Source of the DNA: Gemmatimonadota bacterium
GTDB lineage: Bacteria; Gemmatimonadota; Gemmatimonadetes; Gemmatimonadales; Gemmatimonadaceae
Length of the DNA: 47,224 bases
Direction: 5' to 3'
Assembly: GCA_025359135.1 (NCBI GenBank)
Contig: JANYHJ010000030.1
Location: 1 to 47,224 of the forward strand
Each line of letters opens with the position of its first letter. The first letter of the stretch is position 1. This document shows, in pieces, positions 1 through 8,289 of this stretch. The notes under the pieces are model-generated. The model ran no database searches. It was given only the letters and a program-made list of their open reading frames with translations, and was not told where the DNA came from. The position numbers and the translations under genes were made by a program.

Positions 1-140
1 CCGCCGATGGACGCGCCACCGTGCGCTTCACCATCACGCTCGATGCGACCCACTGGTCCGAGACGGGCGAAGCGTCCGCCGACGGCACCACCTGGTTCAC
101 CTTCATGCGCATGTCGCTCGATCGTGTAACGAACCGCTAG
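1..140 (+). CDS. C-terminal fragment of an unidentified protein
   Basis: Only the last 45 codons are inside the window. Reading from base 3 there is an open frame to a TAG at 138-140. The translated end has alternating polar and hydrophobic residues and finishes FMRMSLDRVTNR. Codon use is GC-rich like its neighbours. I do not recognise the family from so short a piece. It is separated by 84 bases from the following histidine kinase gene on the same strand, so co-transcription is possible but not shown. Confidence 0.55.
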   Translation, partial: ADGRATVRFTITLDATHWSETGEASADGTTWFTFMRMSLDRVTNR

Positions 141-224
141 CCGTCGCGGCCCGCGCCGCTGCAGCGCGTCTTCAACGGCAGCGCCCCTCGACAAACCAGC
201 GGCGTCCGCCCATCCTAAGCGGCC

Positions 225-1328
225 ATGCGTGACGCCGCTCTCACTCCCGCAGCCGAGCCCGGCGCCGCATCCGACGATGGAGCGCTGCGCCGCAGCGAAG
301 CGCGCTTTCGCGCCCTCGTCGAGCAGGCCGCCGACATCGTCTTCCTCCACGACGAACGCGGCATTGTCACCTGGTGCAGCCCGGCCATCACGCGCGTGCT
401 TGGGCTTGCACCGCACGAAATCGTCGGCCGCACGCCACGCCGACTCGTCCACCGCGCCGATCGCGCCTTCGCCACCGACGCGTACCTCGGCGCGCTCGCG
501 TTGCCCGGCGTGAGCGCCAACGTCGAATTCCGCGCGCGACACCGCGATGGCTCCGAACGGCTCATCAGCGCCATCGGCGTCAACCGGCTCGAGGACCCGG
601 TCTTCCACGCCTTCGTCGGCAGTTGGCACGACATCACCGAGCAGCGCGCCGCCGAACGGGTGCTCGAGTCCTCCGAGGAGCAACTCCGCCTCCTCACCCA
701 GCGCCTCCAGTCCGTGCGCGACGAGGAGCAGGCGCGCCTCTCCCGCGAACTGCACGACCGGCTCGGGCATTCACTCACCATGCTCAAGCTCTCGCTCAGT
801 CGCCTCGACACGCAGCTCGCCGCCGAAGCGGCCGGCACCCGCGCCCAGTCGCGCGCGGCGCTCGCCGAGGTCGACGAGGCCATCGAGACCACGCGGCACC
901 TCTCGTCCGAGTTGCGTCCGCCGATGCTCGACGACTTCGGACTCGCCGCCGCGCTCGAGTGGGCGTCGCAGCGCTTCACCAAGCGCACGGGCATCGCCTG
1001 CACGCTCGACCTCGCCGAATGCACGATCGAGCGCCCATCGGCTCGCGCATTGTTTGCGATCACACAGGAAGCGCTCACCAACGTCGTGCGCCACGCGCAG
1101 GCGCACGCGGTCGTGCTGCGCCTCGCGCTCGTGCAGGACGCCTTCGAACTCGCGGTCATGGACGACGGCGTCGGCGTGCCACCGGGACTTGACGACACCA
1201 CCGGCGGACTCGGCCTCCTCGGCATGCGCGAGCGCGCCGCCTCGATCGGCGCCAGCGTGCGCATTCATCCGCGACAGGGCGGCGGTACCACCGTGCGCAT
1301 CCGCCTCCCGCGCACGGAGGCGGCATGA
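225..1328 (+). CDS. PAS-domain sensor histidine kinase, NarL/DesK (HisKA_3) type
   Basis: The 367-residue product has a PAS sensor domain (about residues 25-145), a HisKA_3 dimerisation domain with the phospho-accepting His177 in SRELHDRLGH, and a HATPase_c domain. The ATP site is intact: N box QEALTNVVRHA near 281-291, DDGVG at 313-317 and GGLGLLGM at 327-334. There is no membrane segment, so this is a cytosolic sensor whose PAS domain probably binds a small ligand, cofactor or redox signal that the sequence does not reveal. The ATG of the next gene overlaps its TGA (ATGA), so kinase and regulator are translationally coupled. They almost certainly form a cognate pair in which His177 donates phosphate to Asp54 of the regulator. 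Confidence 0.92.
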   Translation: MRDAALTPAAEPGAASDDGALRRSEARFRALVEQAADIVFLHDERGIVTWCSPAITRVLGLAPHEIVGRTPRRLVHRADRAFATDAYLGALALPGVSANVEFRARHRDGSERLISAIGVNRLEDPVFHAFVGSWHDITEQRAAERVLESSEEQLRLLTQRLQSVRDEEQARLSRELHDRLGHSLTMLKLSLSRLDTQLAAEAAGTRAQSRAALAEVDEAIETTRHLSSELRPPMLDDFGLAAALEWASQRFTKRTGIACTLDLAECTIERPSARALFAITQEALTNVVRHAQAHAVVLRLALVQDAFELAVMDDGVGVPPGLDDTTGGLGLLGMRERAASIGASVRIHPRQGGGTTVRIRLPRTEAA

Positions 1329-1960
1329 TCAGCATTGCACTCGCGGACGATCATGCGATGGTGCGCAGGAGCCTCGCGGCGCTCCTCGATGACCAGAGCG
1401 ACCTGCGCGTGGTCGGTGAGGCCGGCACGGCCGACGAGCTCTTCGCGCTGCTCGCCACCACGTCGGCAGACGTCGCCGTCATCGACGTCGCGATGCCCGG
1501 CCCCGGCGTGGTCGCGGTCCTGACGCAGCTGCGCGCGTCATTCCCGCGGCTCCGCACCATCGTGCTCAGCATGTACCCCGAGGAGCAGTACGCGCCACGC
1601 GCCCTCAAGGCGGGCGCCGCTGGCTACCTCACCAAGGACCGCAGTCCGGAGTATCTCGTCGAAGCCGTGCGCAAGGTCGCGCGCGGCGGCATCTACGTGA
1701 CGCCATCGCTGGCCGAGCACCTCGCGGCGGGCATGGCCGCCGATGCGAAGCGCCCGGCGCACGCGGAACTGTCGGAGCGCGAGTTCGCCGTGCTGCGCGG
1801 CATCGGCGCCGGTCGCAGCATGAAGGAACTGGCCGCATCGCTCGGCATCAGCCCCAAGACGGCGAGCACGTATCGTGTGCGCATTCTCGAGAAGCTCGGG
1901 CTCAAGACCAACGCCGAGCTGGTGCGCTACGCCCTCGAGCACGGCCTCGTCGATAACTGA
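1325..1960 (+). CDS. NarL/FixJ-family response regulator with LuxR-type HTH
   Basis: The 211-residue protein has an N-terminal receiver domain with the acidic pair Asp8/Asp9, phosphorylation site Asp54 (AVIDVAMP), Ser82 and Lys104. A LuxR-type helix-turn-helix follows at about 145-205 (LSEREFAVLRGIGAG, then SPKTASTYR). This is the standard DNA-binding output for kinases of the upstream type. It starts with an ATG overlapping the kinase stop by four bases. A strong hairpin ten bases after its stop probably ends or attenuates the transcript. Target genes cannot be told from the sequence. Confidence 0.94.
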   Translation: MISIALADDHAMVRRSLAALLDDQSDLRVVGEAGTADELFALLATTSADVAVIDVAMPGPGVVAVLTQLRASFPRLRTIVLSMYPEEQYAPRALKAGAAGYLTKDRSPEYLVEAVRKVARGGIYVTPSLAEHLAAGMAADAKRPAHAELSEREFAVLRGIGAGRSMKELAASLGISPKTASTYRVRILEKLGLKTNAELVRYALEHGLVDN

Positions 1961-1969
1961 GCGGCACAC

Positions 1970-2003
1970 CGCCGCGCTGTAGGGGCGATCCTACAGCGCG
2001 GCG
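1970..2003. terminator. Perfect 14-bp hairpin between two response regulator genes
   Basis: Bases 1970-1983 (CGCCGCGCTGTAGG) are exactly complementary to 1990-2003, around a six-base loop GGCGAT. After a one-base bulge three more pairs can form. It lies ten bases after the regulator stop at 1960 and 51 bases before the next ATG at 2054. There is no T-run after it, so it may be a terminator in a high-GC genome, an RNA-stabilising structure, or an operator palindrome for the preceding LuxR-type regulator. Confidence 0.55.
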
Positions 2004-2053
2004 TGTCCTGCCCCGACGTCCAGGTGCCTCCGGGCGTTCGTATTGTTGGGGCC

Positions 2054-2446
2054 ATGCAGCTTTACATCGTTGATGACGCAGCGCCGATCCGGCGCGAAAT
2101 CGCCTCGCAGCTGACGGCCGTGGCCGGCGTGCGCGTGGTGGGCGAAGCCTCCACGGCCGCCGAAGCGGTGCACGGCATCGTGCAGGCGCGCCCCGACGTC
2201 GTGACGCTCGACCTTCACCTCGCGGCCGGTCACGGCCTCGACGTGCTCGCCGCGATGCGCCTGCTCGTGCCGAGCCCGACGGTGGTTGTCATCACGAACC
2301 ACGCCGAGCCGCAGGTCAAGGCGCGCTGCATCGCCGCGGGCGCGCGCGACGTCTTCGACAAGTCATTCGAGTTCCAGGACGCGATGCAGCTCTGCCAGCG
2401 TCTGGCGAACCTCCTGGACCATCATCAGCGGGGACTGTGCACGTGA
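2054..2446 (+). CDS. Stand-alone CheY-like receiver protein
   Basis: The 130-residue protein is a single receiver domain with no output domain. Visible key residues are Asp7/Asp8, phospho-acceptor Asp53 (VVTLDLHL), Thr81 and Lys103 (FDKSFEF), so it should be phosphorylatable. The ATG at 2054 is preferred over an upstream in-frame GTG at 2003, because that extension would place coding sequence inside the hairpin arm and the domain begins right at MQLYIVDD. Its stop overlaps the GTG of the following kinase gene. It may be a phosphate relay intermediate or act by protein contact. Confidence 0.9.
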   Translation: MQLYIVDDAAPIRREIASQLTAVAGVRVVGEASTAAEAVHGIVQARPDVVTLDLHLAAGHGLDVLAAMRLLVPSPTVVVITNHAEPQVKARCIAAGARDVFDKSFEFQDAMQLCQRLANLLDHHQRGLCT

Positions 2447-3216
2447 CCTCCGAATTCAGCGTCGCGACGCCGCCCTCGGTGGCTGCAGCACGCGACCTCA
2501 CGCACGACCAGGCCATCCGCCTGCAGACGGTCGGCCTCTACGCCAGCGGCATCGCGCACGACTTCAACAACGCGCTCACGATCATCCTCAGCAACGCCGA
2601 CCTGCTCCTGCACGCGTACCCCGACCGCGACAACGTGCCCGCTGAGCTCTACGAGGTGATCAGTGCCGCGAGCCACGGGGCGGCCATGGTGCGGCGTGTG
2701 GCGCAGTTCGTGCGACCGCGGCCGGCGTCACCGGCGCCCGAGTCGGTGCACGAGATCGCCCAGCGCTCCGCACGCTCGATGAACGCGCTGCTCCACCGCC
2801 GCATCGAGGTGCACGTGGACTGCGACGTTCCCGACGGGACGCTCATCAGTGACGGTGGCGTGCTCGAGGAAGTGGTGCTCAACCTCGCGACCAATGCGCG
2901 TGACGCGATGCCCGATGGCGGCACACTGCGCGTGACGCTGCGCCTCGCGCCCGCCGACGCCGCCGCCGGCGAGACGGCGTCGACCCAGGTGCTCGAAGTC
3001 GTGGTGGCCGACAACGGCATCGGCCTCGACGACGAGACGATGCGGCGCATGTTCGAGCCCTTCTTCACCACCAAGGGCACGCGCGGCGGACTCGGACTCG
3101 GCCTCGCCATGACGCGCGTGCTCGTGGAACAGGCCAACGGTTCGGTCGCGGTCACGAGCCGCCAAGGCGCCGGCACGAGCATCACGATCCGCATGCCGCT
3201 CGCCGCCACGCGCTGA
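2443..3216 (+). CDS. Soluble NtrB-like histidine kinase without a sensor domain
   Basis: About 257 residues: a HisKA-like helix pair with the H box GIAHDFNNALT (His39 when starting at GTG 2443), N box NLATNARDAMP, DNGIG, FEPFFTTK and GLGLGLAM, i.e. a complete kinase core. No PAS, GAF, receiver or membrane segment precedes the H box. GTG 2443 is chosen because it overlaps the upstream TGA as GTGA; GTG 2437 is an alternative adding two residues. The H-box form AHDFNN is typical of hybrid and NtrB-type kinases. Fused in operon to the single receiver, it may be a split hybrid kinase controlled by protein partners rather than by a direct signal. Confidence 0.88.
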   Translation: MTSEFSVATPPSVAAARDLTHDQAIRLQTVGLYASGIAHDFNNALTIILSNADLLLHAYPDRDNVPAELYEVISAASHGAAMVRRVAQFVRPRPASPAPESVHEIAQRSARSMNALLHRRIEVHVDCDVPDGTLISDGGVLEEVVLNLATNARDAMPDGGTLRVTLRLAPADAAAGETASTQVLEVVVADNGIGLDDETMRRMFEPFFTTKGTRGGLGLGLAMTRVLVEQANGSVAVTSRQGAGTSITIRMPLAATR

Positions 3217-3299
3217 AGGCCGCACACCACGCGCCGTGCTCACCGTGCGCACCGCGCGCGACTGCGGCGACTACCGCCTCATGAGCTGTCGCGCACGCC

Positions 3300-4943
3300 C
3301 TACCGCTTGACCAGCGCGCCCGCGAACAAGGCACGCACCTCGGGATCAAGCGTCACCGCCGTCGGCGCCTGCTCCGCGGCAAACGACACGCGCGTCACGG
3401 CCCCGCTCCCGAGCTCGACGCGCTCCACGCGAGCCGGGGCGCCACCCACCGTGATCGCGATCTCGAGCGGCATCACGAACGGTGCACCGTCCTGTACCTG
3501 CCGCACCTCGAGGTCTACCTGCTTGCTGCGCGCGTTCCACGTCCAGCTCCCCTCGAGCTTCGGGATGCCGCCGCGCACGAGCCACTGGTCGAAGAACCCG
3601 CCCAGCTCCTGTCCGCTCGCGCGCTCCATCTCGGTGCGGAAGTCGGCGGTGCTCGCCGTCCGCTCGCGGTAGCGCGCGTGATACGCGCGGATGCCCGCCC
3701 AGAACGCCTCGTCGCCGACGCGCTGCCGCAGCATGTGCAGCGTCCACGCCCCCTTCTCGTACGTGAGGCGGTTGGTGACGTTCGCCATGTTCACGAGGTT
3801 CTCGTGCACCACCCGGTAGCCGGGCAGCTTCGCATCGAGCTCCACGATGGCCGTGCGTGACTTCCGCAAGCCGTCCGCGAATTCGTCGCGCCCGTACGCG
3901 TGTTCCTGGAAGAGCAGCGTGAAGTACGTCGCGAACCCCTCGCTCAACCAGACGTCGTTCCAGTCGCTCTCCGTGATCGCGTTGCCGAACCACTGGTGCG
4001 CGATCTCGTGGATCACGACGTTCCGCCAGCGAACGTTGCGCGTGCCGCTCACGCTCCCCGTCGCGTAGAAGATCGCCGAGGCCGCTTCCATGCCACCCGC
4101 TGCCGACGTCGACTGCACGTTGGCCAGCTTCTCGTAGGAGAACGGGCCGATCCGCTCCGAATAGAAGGCCAGCACGTCGCGCGTCGGTACCGCGAAGTCG
4201 TGGAAGCCCGCGTCGCGATCCTTCGCGAAGACCCACGTCTCGATCGGTATGCCGTGATGGTCGCCCACGTGTTGCACGGCGAAGCGGGCCACGCCGAGCA
4301 CGTAGAGCCATGGCGCGATCGGCACCGACTCGCGCCAGACGGTGCGGCGCGTGCCGTCCATCAGGTCCGTCTCTTCCACGCGGCGTCCGTTCGAAATCAC
4401 CTGGTAGTGTGACGGCGCGACCACGTCCATCTCCATCGTCGCCTTGTCGGCGATGTGGTCGATGGTCGGCAGCCACTGGTGCGCCTTGTCGGGCCAATCA
4501 TCGCTGAAGAAGGCGCGATCACCGTGCGGCGTCGGCTTGATCAGCAGGCCGTCCGCGGGAATCCCTTCGTACGATACGGTCAGCTCCACCACCTGCGCCG
4601 CCGTGGAGGGCGACGCCAACGTCATCGTCAGCCGGTCATCGGCGTGCGTGAAGCGCAACGACGCGCCACCACTCGTCACGCCACTCACGCGCATGCCCCG
4701 CCCCTTCCGCTCCGGCGTCACGCCCGCAAGGTCGAGCCAGACACTCGTCATCCCCGCGTTGAGCAGCTTCATGCGCACCGTCGCCCGCCCGCTGATGCGG
4801 TCGGTGCTGTCGGCCAGGGTGAGCGCGAAGCGGTAGTGCTCCACGTCCAGCGGCTGGCGCTGGTAGCCGTCGCGCCGATGGCCGCTGGTGACGGGAGCGA
4901 GCAGGAGAAGTGCGACGACTGGCAGGTGGAGCACGCAGGACAC
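3300..4943 (-). CDS. Exported M1-family zinc aminopeptidase
   Basis: The 547-residue product starts with a hydrophobic signal sequence (VVALLLLAPV) and then follows the M1 (gluzincin) pattern. It has a beta-sandwich N-domain, the exopeptidase motif GGMEA at 283-287 (a variant of GAMEN), the zinc motif HEIAH (His312, Glu313, His316) and the third ligand Glu335 in WLSEGFA. Such enzymes release N-terminal residues from peptides. It lacks the long C-terminal helical domain of PepN and is closer in length to short M1 peptidases. The start is one of two adjacent GTG codons (4943 or 4934); the open frame runs far upstream, but that extension is antisense to the next gene. Probably periplasmic or secreted. 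Confidence 0.9.
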   Translation of the reverse strand: MSCVLHLPVVALLLLAPVTSGHRRDGYQRQPLDVEHYRFALTLADSTDRISGRATVRMKLLNAGMTSVWLDLAGVTPERKGRGMRVSGVTSGGASLRFTHADDRLTMTLASPSTAAQVVELTVSYEGIPADGLLIKPTPHGDRAFFSDDWPDKAHQWLPTIDHIADKATMEMDVVAPSHYQVISNGRRVEETDLMDGTRRTVWRESVPIAPWLYVLGVARFAVQHVGDHHGIPIETWVFAKDRDAGFHDFAVPTRDVLAFYSERIGPFSYEKLANVQSTSAAGGMEAASAIFYATGSVSGTRNVRWRNVVIHEIAHQWFGNAITESDWNDVWLSEGFATYFTLLFQEHAYGRDEFADGLRKSRTAIVELDAKLPGYRVVHENLVNMANVTNRLTYEKGAWTLHMLRQRVGDEAFWAGIRAYHARYRERTASTADFRTEMERASGQELGGFFDQWLVRGGIPKLEGSWTWNARSKQVDLEVRQVQDGAPFVMPLEIAITVGGAPARVERVELGSGAVTRVSFAAEQAPTAVTLDPEVRALFAGALVKR

Positions 4944-5090
4944 CGTGTTGGGAGGTGACCGAACTTCCCGCGCCGCCGTCGGTGGCGCAACCACCACGAC
5001 CCGGCATATTTCCCGCACGTCATGCCGCATCGGCCACGTCGCAGCACCGATGTCGCTCGCCACCGCGCTGCCTGCCCCAGCTGAGCCTTC

Positions 5091-6212
5091 ATGTCCTTCC
5101 AGCCGTTCGACCTCGAGGCCTACCAGTCCCGCTGGGAGCGCACCGTCGAGATGAACCTCGCCGACTCCAGCGTGCAGTGCCTCACCACGCGCGACTGGCT
5201 TTCGAACGACGAACAGCAGCAGGTGCTCGACACCGGGCTCTTTTATCCGGAAGTCAATGGCACCGCACTGCTCAGGGAGCGCATCGCCGCGCTTTACCCT
5301 CGCGCCACTCCTGCGCACGTGCTCGTGACCGTCGGCGCTGCACAAGCCAACAGCATGATCTGCCAAGCGCTGCTTGAACCCGGCGATGAAGTCGTCGTCA
5401 TGTCGCCCGGCTACCGGCAGGTCTGGGGGCTCGCGAGGAACGCGGGCTGCACCGTGCGTGAACTGCCGCTCGATCCGCACAACGACTGGCGCGCCGACTT
5501 GGGCGTGCTCGATCAGGTCGTCAACTCGCGCACCAAGCTCGTCGCGGTCGTGAATCCCAACAATCCGACCGGCTCGATCTTCACCGACGCCGAGATGCAG
5601 CGCATCGTCGCGGCCTGCGCGCGCGTTGGCGCCTGGCTCCACGCCGACGAGGTCTACGCCGGCACCGAACACGGCCGCGCGGCGGAGACGCCGTCCTTCT
5701 TCGGCCGCTACGATCGCCTGGTCTGCACCAACTCGCTCTCCAAGGCCTACGGACTCGCCGGGCTGCGACTCGGCTGGATCGTCTCCAGCCCCGAGATGAT
5801 CGAGGAACTCTGGCGCCGACACGAGTACGCCGTGATCGCCGCGTCTGCGCCGAGCATGACGATGGCCGAGATCGCCCTCCTCCCGGAGAAGCGCCGCTGG
5901 CTCTTCGACCGCCAGAAGCGGCTCACGCGCGACGGGCACGCCGTGCTCGCAGATTGGCTCGCCCAGCAGGATGGGCGCTTCAGCCTCGTGCCTTCGCATG
6001 CCACCGCCATCGCGTTCGTGAAGAGCCACCTCGCGCTCGACTCGCTCACGCTGGCCGATCGCATCCGCATCGAAGGCAACGTGCTCGTGGCGCCGGGCAG
6101 CCTGATGGGCGCCGAGCACCACTTGCGGGTCACGGTGGGCTATCCGGCGGAGAAGGTGAAGAAGGCGCTCGCGCGGATCGGCGAGGTGGCGAAGAAGCTT
6201 TCGCTCGACTGA
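5091..6212 (+). CDS. Class I/II PLP-dependent aminotransferase
   Basis: The 373-residue fold-type I enzyme has the classic landmarks NPNNPTGSI, a DEVY segment and the Schiff-base Lys218 in NSLSKAYGLAGLRLGW. The N-terminus is short and has no export signal, so it acts in the cytoplasm. The sequence has the general look of the aspartate aminotransferase superfamily subgroup that includes capreomycidine-synthase-like proteins, so the substrate need not be a simple transamination pair. It diverges from the aminopeptidase across 147 bases that should contain both promoters. The next intact gene downstream is a VKGG peptide 132 bases away; a functional link is possible but not shown. Confidence 0.88.
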   Translation: MSFQPFDLEAYQSRWERTVEMNLADSSVQCLTTRDWLSNDEQQQVLDTGLFYPEVNGTALLRERIAALYPRATPAHVLVTVGAAQANSMICQALLEPGDEVVVMSPGYRQVWGLARNAGCTVRELPLDPHNDWRADLGVLDQVVNSRTKLVAVVNPNNPTGSIFTDAEMQRIVAACARVGAWLHADEVYAGTEHGRAAETPSFFGRYDRLVCTNSLSKAYGLAGLRLGWIVSSPEMIEELWRRHEYAVIAASAPSMTMAEIALLPEKRRWLFDRQKRLTRDGHAVLADWLAQQDGRFSLVPSHATAIAFVKSHLALDSLTLADRIRIEGNVLVAPGSLMGAEHHLRVTVGYPAEKVKKALARIGEVAKKLSLD

Positions 6213-6344
6213 CGGTGCAGCACAAGCCATCGGGTCGGCCATGTGTGATCTGGCACTTTGCAGCCGGGCGCCAGCCCTGGCACTGTGCGGAAGCCGCGCG
6301 GGGTTGCACCGTGCGGGCAAGCTCATCCCTGTCAGGCGTCACAC

Positions 6345-6494
6345 ATGACGAAGAAGCCCACGAAGCCCGATGCCAAGCTTGCGCGTGACCTGACGATCAA
6401 GGCCGCCGAGGCGAAGTCCGTCAAGGGTGGCGCGATCATTCGGGGCACAGTCAGCGTGGACGGGGAGTCCACGCACGTGGATCACAAGGGTTGA
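6345..6494 (+). CDS. VKGG double-glycine leader peptide (outlier precursor A)
   Basis: A 49-residue peptide whose first 29 residues are Lys/Ala-rich and end AEAKSVKGG, followed by a 20-residue tail beginning AIIRGTV and ending HVDHKG. The leader shares charge, spacing and the terminal VKGG with the tandem peptides at 9540-10461, so it is very probably a substrate of the same C39 transporter. The ATG at 6345 is chosen because it gives the same MxKK start as the others; an in-frame extension to 6258 has no leader character. The tail holds one Arg. It sits alone, about 3 kb from the main array, next to a broken transporter gene, which suggests dispersal by duplication or rearrangement. Confidence 0.7.
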   Translation: MTKKPTKPDAKLARDLTIKAAEAKSVKGGAIIRGTVSVDGESTHVDHKG

Positions 6495-6546
6495 ACGTTG
6501 GCCTGATGAAGTAGCGCGACCTGCCGTTGCCGTTCGCGGCAGGCAA

Positions 6547-6913
6547 GTCACCGATGCCGTCACGGTCGGCGTCCTCTCCGCGCTCGCGGGCGCCTTCATC
6601 TCGCCCGGCGCGCTCTTCTTCTGCCTCGCGGCGTGGCTGACGCTGGGCGCACGCTGCGTGACAGGAAAAGCTCCTCGCCATCACCCTCCCGATCACGTCG
6701 TTCGTGGCCATGGGCCTCGAGCGCTCCATCGCCAACTGGTTTTTACTGCCCTACGGACTCGCGTTGGACCAGCAGGGCCTGATCGCGCAGGCCGGTGTGA
6801 TCGGGAACCTCGCGGCCGTGACGGCGGGCAACATCGCTGGCGGGACGCTGCTCGTCGCTGGTGTATACTGGATTGCGTACCTGCGCGGCGAGCGCGCGGC
6901 GCGCCAAAGCCCC
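6547..6913 (+). pseudogene. Formate/nitrite transporter (FNT family) remnant
   Basis: Two pieces in different frames resemble one FNT channel. One, from 6547, reads an N-terminal helix [18 protein letters not shown]. The other, from about 6662, reads the C-terminal half [20 protein letters not shown], then [19 protein letters not shown]. An intact FNT protein is about 260-290 residues, so well over 100 residues of the middle are missing and a frameshift separates the halves. No start, and no stop shortly after the last helix, can be assigned. The remnant runs straight into the ribosome-binding site of the aldo/keto reductase. Family recognition is by eye. Confidence 0.65.
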
Positions 6914-6930
6914 TCCAGCGGAGTTGTTCG

Positions 6931-7920
<990 letters not shown>

Positions 7921-8046
7921 GCCGGTCGACCGAGTTCGTGCGCGGCCCGTGGTGATTGCCGCCACAGCGCTGCTCGCACCCCGTGTGCATGTTGTCGCCA
8001 GTCCCGTCCACACCCCCGGGGACGAGTACTCCAGCATCGATCGAGA

Positions 8047-8214
8047 ATGACCAAGGCAACTCCCAAGCAGCAAGCCAAACCCGCTGCGAAGGCCGTCGAG
8101 TCGCTGCCCAAGAAGGGCGCCTAGTCCGCGAGCAATGTGAAGGGCGGCCGCATGACGCGCGGCGGAGATGATGACTTGGACGACCTCGTGGTGGAGCGCC
8201 TTCGCGCCAAGTAG
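8047..8214 (+). pseudogene. VKGG leader peptide gene interrupted by an in-frame amber codon
   Basis: Starting at ATG 8047, the frame encodes a Lys/Ala-rich leader with SLPKKGA, then TAG at 8122-8124, and then continues open with SASNVKGG and a 20-residue tail rich in Asp, Arg and Leu to a second TAG at 8212-8214. The SLPKK segment matches the intact peptide at 10177. A single base change from AAG to TAG would explain the stop, so this looks like a recently inactivated family member. Without suppression only a 25-residue leader fragment would be made. The tail contains RGG, as do the two longest peptides. A terminator-like hairpin follows. Confidence 0.7.
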
Positions 8215-8232
8215 CGCGCGCCGATCCGCTCG

Positions 8233-8269
8233 ACCGCCCCCGATGCGCACCGCGCACCGGGGGCGGTTT
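8233..8269 (+). terminator. Rho-independent-type terminator hairpin
   Basis: A 10-bp stem, ACCGCCCCCG (8233-8242) with CGGGGGCGGT (8258-8267), is followed by TT on the plus strand. Its 15-base loop can itself form a TGCGC/GCGCA pair. It lies 18 bases after the second stop of the interrupted VKGG peptide and just before the stop of the convergent Cys-cluster gene. The short T-run makes it stronger for the plus strand. Confidence 0.7.
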
Positions 8270-8289
8270 GCAAGGTGTGCCTGGGCGGA

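Noticed and set aside
374..1392. Overlapping plus-strand frames rich in Arg, Ala and Pro inside the histidine kinase
   Set aside because: Composition is typical of frame-shifted high-GC coding DNA, and the kinase frame has complete motifs.
4944..6326. Long minus-strand in-frame extension of the aminopeptidase to about 1008 residues
   Set aside because: The extension is fully antisense to the aminotransferase gene, has no recognisable domain, and the signal peptide begins at 4943; in high-GC DNA such shadow frames are common.
8122..8124. TAG read as pyrrolysine or as a programmed readthrough codon
   Set aside because: No pyrrolysine genes or readthrough context are visible; loss of a Lys codon by one base change is simpler.
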